A stretch of 47,893 nucleotides of DNA, from assembly GCA_022792335.1 (NCBI GenBank), contig JAAWAV010000059.1:1-47893 (forward strand), written 5' to 3'. A program made the translations under genes and the position numbers. Below, piece by piece: positions 42,972 through 47,893 of this stretch. The notes beneath the pieces are model-generated. The model was not told the origin of the DNA and searched no databases. It worked only from the letters and a program-made list of their open reading frames with translations. Each line of letters begins with the position of its first letter. Within the stretch, counting starts at the first letter, position 1. This stretch comes from Lachnospiraceae bacterium. Lineage in GTDB: Bacteria; Bacillota; Clostridia; Lachnospirales; Lachnospiraceae.

Positions 42972-44356
42972 AATTGTATCAGAAGATCATGGCTCTTATT
43001 TTTGTAATATTGACGGGATGTGGGGTTCTTTGCGGCTGGCTTTTGGGAAACGAATATGAAAAACGGCAGTTTGCCCGCGCGGCAGACGCCAGAATACAAA
43101 GTTATGAATCTGCCCGATATACCATGGAATGGATCTGGCAGACAGAATCGGCCACAAAAGGATCCAGTGAGATTTCCCGTCTACTTGTAGAACAGTTGTT
43201 TGAGCAGAGCCTTTTTGACGGCTGCATTTGGATAAAAGATGGAACCGTGCTCTGCGATTCTTCCCTTTATGAGATTTCCTGGGATGCAGGGTGGAGGGAA
43301 GAAGGAAGATTTGAAGAGACAGACTATGTGCTGGAGCGGGAAAACGGCGAATACTGGATCGTTATCGGATCTGCGCTTCCATGGCTTGGAGGAGAGAACT
43401 ATCTGTTTTGTGTACAGGATCTGACGGAAGTTCATGAGGAGACACAGGAATTTATTCGGCAATTTTCTTTGTTATGGATGTTATTTGTGACGGTGGCTTC
43501 CGTTTTGGGCGCGGTGGCGGCAAAGCTGGTACTTGGGCCGCTAGAAAGTTTGACCAGAGTGGCCGGGGAGATTAGCCGGGGAAATTATGACGTACGAGCC
43601 AAGGTAAAACGGCGGGATGAGACGGGAAAATTGGCGGAAGCCTTTAACCTTATGGCCGGGCAGGTGGAAAGCCGTATCAGAGAGCTTACGCTTGCCGGGG
43701 AAGAAAAGGAACGGCTCCTTGGAAGTCTGGCTCATGAAATGAGGACGCCTATGACTTCGATTCTGGGATATTCGGAGACGCTGCTTCATGTAAAATTGGG
43801 AGAACGGGAGAGTGCGCGTGCCCTTCAAAATATCCATGAACAGGCTAGCTATCTGCAGCGTTTATCTGCAAAACTGATGGAACTGATGGCTCTTCACCAA
43901 AACGAAGCGATTTCTATGAAAGTGCAACAGGCCGGGGAGCTTTTGGAGAAAGCACTTTTGATGGCAGAGAAACGGAGGCCGAACGGGAAATTCCGGCTAG
44001 ATAGGAGAGAGGATTTTTCTGTACATGGAGACAGAGATCTTCTGATAAGCCTTTTTGTCAATCTCTTAGATAATGGGGCGAAGGCTTCTGCCTCCGGACA
44101 GGAAATTCAGGTAAGGCTCCAGGAAGGTCAGGTTATTGTCCAGGATTTTGGAAAGGGTATGACTAAGGAGGAACTGGAAAAAATCCGGGAACCTTTTTAC
44201 CAAGTAGAAAACTCTGGACAGGAGGGACTCGGTCTTGGCCTTGCCATCTGCGAACAAATCGCCCGCCTCCATCATGCAGAGATTCAGTTTGAGAGTCGGG
44301 AAGGGGAAGGAACGACAGCGACCGTTTCCTTTTACAAAACGTTTACAGGGCGATGA
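42968..44356 (+). CDS. Sensor histidine kinase (second system)
   Basis: An N-terminal helix (residues 8-26) and a second helix near 155-180 enclose an extracellular sensor. HAMP, phospho-acceptor SLAHEMRTPMTSILGY, and ATP-binding boxes (NLLDNGAKASASG, GLGLAICEQIARLH) follow. The order and spacing are standard. Its 3' end contains the TTTACA pair at 44331-44347. The signal is unknown. Confidence 0.92.
   Translation: MKLYQKIMALIFVILTGCGVLCGWLLGNEYEKRQFARAADARIQSYESARYTMEWIWQTESATKGSSEISRLLVEQLFEQSLFDGCIWIKDGTVLCDSSLYEISWDAGWREEGRFEETDYVLERENGEYWIVIGSALPWLGGENYLFCVQDLTEVHEETQEFIRQFSLLWMLFVTVASVLGAVAAKLVLGPLESLTRVAGEISRGNYDVRAKVKRRDETGKLAEAFNLMAGQVESRIRELTLAGEEKERLLGSLAHEMRTPMTSILGYSETLLHVKLGERESARALQNIHEQASYLQRLSAKLMELMALHQNEAISMKVQQAGELLEKALLMAEKRRPNGKFRLDRREDFSVHGDRDLLISLFVNLLDNGAKASASGQEIQVRLQEGQVIVQDFGKGMTKEELEKIREPFYQVENSGQEGLGLGLAICEQIARLHHAEIQFESREGEGTTATVSFYKTFTGR
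44331..44347. promoter_or_regulatory. Direct-repeat operator TTTACA-N5-TTTACA (site 2)
   Basis: TTTACA at 44331-44336 and 44342-44347, 11 bases apart, inside the last codons of the kinase gene. A -10-like TAATAT or TATAGT lies at 44379-44388 with no good -35, which fits an activator-dependent promoter for the lipoprotein gene at 44431. Confidence 0.6.
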
Positions 44357-44430
44357 AGATTTTCCACAGACTTTCTTTTAATATAGTAGTGTAAGAATTT
44401 ATCAAGCAGGAAAGAAAGGAGCTTGGATTT

Positions 44431-45699
44431 ATGGGAAAGAGAAGGATCGCCTTATGGATGACTGGGATTTTATTTAGTCTGATGCTTGGAATCGGCTGTG
44501 GAAAGGCTAAGGCCAATCACATTGCTGCAAAAAAAACAGAGATGCAACCTCACAAAATAGAGAAGCGAAACGAGGAAAAAGAACATTCAGAGACTACGGC
44601 GCCAAAGGGGACAGAGGAAACAGAAAAACAGAAAATTTTGAGAAAAGAGCTGGGAGTACCGGAGAGGTTTTCGACCGGAGCAGTTTTTGACGCGGTGGTG
44701 ACGGTGCCGGATGCGGACTTTTTTGAGATTGTCTCAGCGGAACAGAGAAAATTTGGGGATAAGGATATCCGAACTTTGGTGGAACCAATTCTCGGGGACG
44801 GGGGGCTGTATCGTTTTGAACCAGAAAATTATGAACATCTGGTCAGGACGAAAACCCATACAGCCTTTCGCCTGGAGAATCAGTATTACCGTGGGGAAGA
44901 GGAACGGAAGAGCTTGGAAGAGGTCATGGAAGTTACGGAGAAATGCCTGCGAGAAATAGAGAAGGAAGTTCGAAAGGAAGAAATTTCTCTCATGCCAGAT
45001 TCTCAGGATCTTATGAACATGGGCGATCGTCTGGAAGGATTTACAGACTGGGAACAGAGGACGGTACAAGTGGTTTTAAGAGAAAGCTCTCTGTCTGTCC
45101 GTTCATGGCCCAGACTTGTTCGGAACGAGTGTACCATTTCTGGAGAGGCAGCGAAAAAGCTGGCCGAGCAGTATATGAATCAGATGGGAATCTCAGAAGG
45201 ATTCGTCCTTGATTATATGGGGCAGCAGGAATTTGACTATGAAAATATTCAGAAAGCCGGGCATGTTGTTTGCTATGTAAGGGAATTGCAGGGAGTACCA
45301 GTCGGATATCATTCTGAGTCCGGCGGAATACGTTTTGTGATAGACGATAATGGAGTCGAGGAACTTTCTTACAGGGATTATGTGGTGAAAAATGATGGAG
45401 AACCAGTTACGCTTCTTCCGTTTTCAGAGATTGAAAAGATATACGAGGAAATCTACCTCTCGCTCCAACGTGAGCCCAATGAACGGAAAGCCGTTGTCGT
45501 GGATGAAATTCGTCTGGTTTACCATTGGGTACCGGATGTTGAGGGAAGCATGACGGGACGGTTGATTCCTGCCTGGGATGCCTTTGGAACCTATCAGTTT
45601 ACAGACGAAGAAGGCAATCAGAAAAGTTCCAATCAGGCGGACAGAGAGTGTCTCTTATCGGTCAATGCAGTTGATGGTACAATTCTCAGCAGCTTTTAG
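44431..45699 (+). CDS. Probable lipoprotein, function unknown (DUF6034-like by appearance)
   Basis: A signal peptide ends in LFSLMLGIGCGK, a plausible if imperfect lipobox, followed by a Lys/Glu/Thr-rich linker and a soluble domain of about 350 residues. Later stretches (RNECTISGEAAKKLAEQYMN, GIRFVIDDNGVEELSYRDY) recall PepSY/DUF6034 proteins that accompany two-component systems in Lachnospiraceae, but I am not sure. It follows the kinase with an operator in between, so it is probably a target of that system, and may modulate the sensor. GGAG upstream of the ATG. Confidence 0.7.
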   Translation: MGKRRIALWMTGILFSLMLGIGCGKAKANHIAAKKTEMQPHKIEKRNEEKEHSETTAPKGTEETEKQKILRKELGVPERFSTGAVFDAVVTVPDADFFEIVSAEQRKFGDKDIRTLVEPILGDGGLYRFEPENYEHLVRTKTHTAFRLENQYYRGEEERKSLEEVMEVTEKCLREIEKEVRKEEISLMPDSQDLMNMGDRLEGFTDWEQRTVQVVLRESSLSVRSWPRLVRNECTISGEAAKKLAEQYMNQMGISEGFVLDYMGQQEFDYENIQKAGHVVCYVRELQGVPVGYHSESGGIRFVIDDNGVEELSYRDYVVKNDGEPVTLLPFSEIEKIYEEIYLSLQREPNERKAVVVDEIRLVYHWVPDVEGSMTGRLIPAWDAFGTYQFTDEEGNQKSSNQADRECLLSVNAVDGTILSSF

Positions 45700-45739
45700 A
45701 CATAAATGGAATCAAAAACAGAATTTTCTTAATTTTTTA

Positions 45740-45768
45740 TTGAGTTTATAAAAATTTTATGATAGGAT
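45740..45768 (+). promoter_or_regulatory. Promoter of the purine permease
   Basis: TTGAGT (45740-45745) and TAGGAT (45763-45768) are 17 bases apart, leaving a leader of about 90 bases before the ATG at 45864. Confidence 0.6.
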
Positions 45769-45775
45769 AATCGTG

Positions 45776-45820
45776 GTGTTCATAAACACAGCCGGAGCAG
45801 AGCGATTTTTCTGTTCCGGC
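45776..45820 (+). promoter_or_regulatory. Structured 5' leader of the permease gene
   Basis: Two hairpins occur in tandem: GTGTT/AACAC (45776-45789) and GCCGGAGCAGA/TCTGTTCCGGC (45791-45801 with 45810-45820, one G-T pair). The purine riboswitch consensus is not visible and no T-run follows the second hairpin. It may be a translational or mRNA-stability element. Confidence 0.4.
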
Positions 45821-45863
45821 CTGTTGCGTGTAAGAAACATGCAGGAAGAAACGGAGGAAAAAA

Positions 45864-47183
45864 ATGGAAAAGTTTTTCAAACTGAAAGAACATGGCACCA
45901 CTGTGAAAACGGAAGTGCTGGCTGGGGTTACCACGTTCTTTGCCATGGCCTACATTATTTTTGTCAATCCGACTTACCTATCTCAGGCGGGGATGGATTT
46001 CACGGCGGTCATGGTTGCCACCTGTCTCTCGGCGGCCATCGGTACGCTTTTGACGGCGCTGATTGCTAATGTGCCTTTTGCACAGGCGCCCGGTATGGGA
46101 CTGAATGCATTCTTTACCTATACGCTTTGCTTCAGTATGGGTTACACCTGGCAGCAGGGCCTGACAGTCGTTCTGATTTCTGGAATCCTGTTCCTGGTCA
46201 TTACAGTTTCCCCCCTGCGTAGCAAGATCATTGCGGCGATTCCGGTCTGCCTGAAGGACGCAATTTCTGTGGGTATTGGTTTGTTTATCGCATTTATCGG
46301 CCTGTTAAATTCCGGTATTGTACAGTGCTTTGGACCGACTGATGGCAGCTATACAGATATGGGAGCCATTACCGGAGGCCCCGCACTTCTTGCTCTGATT
46401 GGCCTTCTGATCACCGGAGTCCTGATTGCTCATAAGATTAAGGCAGCTATTTTTATCGGGATCATTCTCACCACCATCATCGGTATTCCTATGGGAATTA
46501 CTACCATGCCGGAGAGTATGACGATGAGCAATATTGGGAATATCAGCCTGACGGCATTCCAGTTGGATTTTGGCGGTGTGATGTCTATGGGACTTTTGCC
46601 CCTGATTACCGCAGTGATCAGTTTCTTTATTGTAGACTGCTTTGATACGGTGGGAACTCTTCTTGGAACTGCAGGAAATGCAGGGATGCTTGATAAAGAT
46701 GGAAATCTTCCTGGAGGAGATCGTGCGTTGATTGCCGATGCTGTGGCTACCTGTGTGGGCGCTTGTCTGGGTACTTCAACTGTTACCACATTTGTAGAAT
46801 CTTCTACCGGTATCCAGGAGGGAGGACGGACAGGGCTAGCTTCTATTGTAACGGGTCTTTTGTTCCTGGTATGTGTGCTTTTAGCTCCCATTGCCGGAAT
46901 CGTGCCCAGTGCGGCGACGGCTCCTGCTTTGATTATTGTGGGTGTTTATATGATGATGGGCGCGGCGAAGATCAACTGGGGTGATTTTGAGACAGCTCTT
47001 CCCTGCTTCCTAACTATCGCTATGATGCCTTTTGCCTACAGCATTTCTGATGGTATCGGTTTCGGATTTATCTCTTATGCTGTGATTAAGGTTTGCCGTG
47101 GCAAAGCCAAGGAGGTACCGGTTCTGGTATACATTCTGTCTGTGATCTTTATTGCTATGTATATTTTGGATGCTCAGATTTGA
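45864..47183 (+). CDS. NCS2-family purine permease (AzgA type; adenine/guanine/hypoxanthine)
   Basis: About 12-14 membrane segments with signatures TFFAMAYIIFVNPTYLSQAG, APGMGLNAFFTY and IVDCFDTVGTLLGTAGNAG. The AzgA branch imports purine bases with protons. The 439-residue length is normal. ATG after CGGAGG. Base specificity within purines cannot be fixed here. A short protein gene follows 74 bases later. Confidence 0.92.
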   Translation: MEKFFKLKEHGTTVKTEVLAGVTTFFAMAYIIFVNPTYLSQAGMDFTAVMVATCLSAAIGTLLTALIANVPFAQAPGMGLNAFFTYTLCFSMGYTWQQGLTVVLISGILFLVITVSPLRSKIIAAIPVCLKDAISVGIGLFIAFIGLLNSGIVQCFGPTDGSYTDMGAITGGPALLALIGLLITGVLIAHKIKAAIFIGIILTTIIGIPMGITTMPESMTMSNIGNISLTAFQLDFGGVMSMGLLPLITAVISFFIVDCFDTVGTLLGTAGNAGMLDKDGNLPGGDRALIADAVATCVGACLGTSTVTTFVESSTGIQEGGRTGLASIVTGLLFLVCVLLAPIAGIVPSAATAPALIIVGVYMMMGAAKINWGDFETALPCFLTIAMMPFAYSISDGIGFGFISYAVIKVCRGKAKEVPVLVYILSVIFIAMYILDAQI

Positions 47184-47257
47184 CCTACAGATACGGAAGA
47201 GATATTTGCCTGAATCTGAATGTAAGAGAAGTATAGATAAGCGGGAGATATGAGAGG

Positions 47258-47461
47258 ATGGAGGAGAATCGTCTGGAAGCTTTTGAACGAATGCTTATGG
47301 CAGTACAGAAGGAATATGCGGATATTCTGGCCAGGATGGAGCGGTTAAAGGCAGAAAAGAAAGTGAAAACCGTAACTTATCAACAACTTCTGGCTCGGAA
47401 GATGACCTATCAGAATATGCTTTCTCTCTATCAGATTTACGGATTGACAGAAGAAAACTAA
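47258..47461 (+). CDS. Small coiled-coil-like protein of unknown function
   Basis: A 67-residue highly charged helical protein (FERMLMAVQKEYADILARME, then LKAEKKVKTVTYQQLLARKM). GGGAG lies 10 bases before the ATG and a strong terminator follows, which supports a real gene. I do not recognise the family. Confidence 0.65.
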   Translation: MEENRLEAFERMLMAVQKEYADILARMERLKAEKKVKTVTYQQLLARKMTYQNMLSLYQIYGLTEEN

Positions 47462-47475
47462 AAGTACGACAAGAG

Positions 47476-47518
47476 AGCGTCGGACAGCTAAATTTCTGTA
47501 GCTGCCCGGCGCTTTTTC
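47476..47518 (+). terminator. Strong rho-independent terminator
   Basis: AGCGTCGG and CAGCTA pair with TAGCTG and CCGGCGCT around a small internal mismatch, followed by TTTTT (47514-47518). It closes the permease-plus-small-gene unit. Confidence 0.85.
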
Positions 47519-47557
47519 TGTTGCCATTTAAAACCTGGAAAAAAAGTAAAAAAACCA

Positions 47558-47585
47558 TTGACACTGCATTAGAAAGATGTATAAT
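47558..47585 (+). promoter_or_regulatory. Consensus promoter
   Basis: TTGACA (47558-47563) and TATAAT (47580-47585), both perfect, 16-base spacer. It drives transcription rightwards into the structured region and beyond the window. Confidence 0.8.
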
Positions 47586-47600
47586 AGAAGCTGTTTTACT

Positions 47601-47622
47601 GTTTAGGTATACTAAACTTTTT
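47601..47622 (+). promoter_or_regulatory. Palindromic site GTTTAG-N5-CTAAAC followed by T-run
   Basis: GTTTAG (47601-47606) and CTAAAC (47612-47617) flank GTATA, with TTTTT right after. It is about 10 bases downstream of the predicted start of transcription. The shape recalls a DtxR/MntR-type metal-repressor operator (TTTAGG-like half site); it could also be an early terminator. Confidence 0.45.
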
Positions 47623-47643
47623 GTTTATCCATTCCGAACTGCA

Positions 47644-47703
47644 CCCCGAAAGACACTTCTCCGGAGGAAAGCTTGCTTTCCGGAGGAGAAGTGTCTTTCG
47701 GGG
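47644..47703. repeat. Long perfect-stem hairpin
   Basis: A 19-bp perfect stem, CCCCGAAAGACACTTCTCC (47644-47662) with its complement at 47685-47703, encloses a second short stem GGAAAGC/GCTTTCC. No T-run follows. It is extended by the structured repeats to its right. Confidence 0.85.
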
Positions 47704-47707
47704 TATA

Positions 47708-47893
47708 GGGCGGGACGCCCGTCAGCCACAGAGGGAAGTCGCGAAGCGACGAAGGCCTGCAAAGCAGGGCGTCTGTGGCGTGCAGTACGGAATAAAAGAA
47801 AAAGAAGAACCGGCCGTTTATAAGTGGGGACGCCCGTCAGCCACAGAAGATGAGTCGCGAAGCGACAAAGCGTAGAGAAACAGGGACGTCTGC
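47708..47893. repeat. Two copies of a structured repeat (second cut by window edge)
   Basis: A 21-base block starting GGGACGCCCGTCAGCC (47712 and 47827, 115 bases apart) is followed in each copy by AGTCGCGAAGCGAC (47737 and 47853), a GTCGC/GCGAC hairpin with a GAA loop. In copy 1 GCCACAGA (47725-47732) pairs with TCTGTGGC (47772-47779), enclosing that hairpin and CCTGC/GCAGG (47756-47760 with 47764-47768). GACGCCC (47714-47720) could instead pair with GGGCGTC (47767-47773). This may be an intergenic repeat family or an RNA element. Confidence 0.7.

Noticed and set aside
45700-45863. Purine riboswitch upstream of the permease
   Set aside because: The three-way junction consensus and its conserved loop bases are not found; only two simple hairpins are seen.
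47521-47875. Two overlapping readings with Arg/Gln-rich repeats at the right edge
   Set aside because: They read through the structured repeat and long hairpin; composition and overlap indicate translated repeats, not genes.

Overview
The window looks like chromosomal DNA of a spore-former-related, low-to-mid GC Gram-positive, most likely a gut Lachnospiraceae (Clostridia). The grounds are Gram-positive AGGAGG-type ribosome binding sites with frequent GTG/TTG starts, two stand-alone Spo0A C-terminal-like DNA-binding proteins, lipoprotein-anchored ABC transport, and a large accessory surface-polysaccharide region. The genus cannot be fixed from sequence alone.

Positions 1-16,588: an AT-rich polysaccharide cassette. 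On the minus strand, read right to left, it encodes GDP-heptose synthesis (HddA kinase, a sugar-nucleotide SDR, HddC guanylyltransferase fused to a decayed HAD domain, GmhA), then glycosyltransferases (WecG/TagA type, GT4), a Wzy-like polymerase, a CDP-glycerol-type phosphotransferase, a Wzx flippase, a sulfotransferase, and a phosphocholine (Lic-type) module: an HTH / nucleotidyltransferase / choline-kinase fusion, a LicC-like cytidylyltransferase and a BCCT transporter. An AlbA-type ATP-binding protein faces the other way at the left end. The cassette is bracketed by two exact 35-bp direct repeats (105-139 and 16554-16588). At the extreme left edge (1-31) the start of another heptose-kinase-like gene shows that a second, similarly oriented cluster continues outside.

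Positions 16,590-20,494: two large serine recombinases in tandem. Their terminator abuts the right repeat. A promoter-embedded 21-bp palindrome lies upstream of them.

Positions 20,534-31,385: a second, divergent polysaccharide operon (Wzz, Wzy-like, Wzx, three GT2 enzymes, a GtrB-like GT and a YfhO-like membrane protein) behind a good promoter and ending in a bidirectional terminator.

Positions 31,398-37,352: duplicated Spo0A_C-like regulators with matching promoters and a shared upstream motif, then a two-component system and a three-gene ABC exporter. Positions 37,549-40,556: a TrpXYZ-type ABC importer. Positions 40,562-45,699: a RACo-like ASKHA protein with no Fe-S domain, divergent from a second two-component system and a lipoprotein gene; paired TTTACA boxes at two promoters suggest one regulon. 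Positions 45,740-47,518: a purine permease and a small conserved-looking protein. The last 400 bases hold a consensus promoter with a palindromic operator, a long perfect-stem hairpin, and two copies of a structured repeat, the second cut by the window edge.

The most notable hypothesis is a site-specific cassette-exchange arrangement: twin serine recombinases next to a 35-bp site whose second exact copy lies 16.4 kb away, each copy sitting just upstream of a heptose-kinase-led cluster. This is inference and needs comparative or read-level testing.
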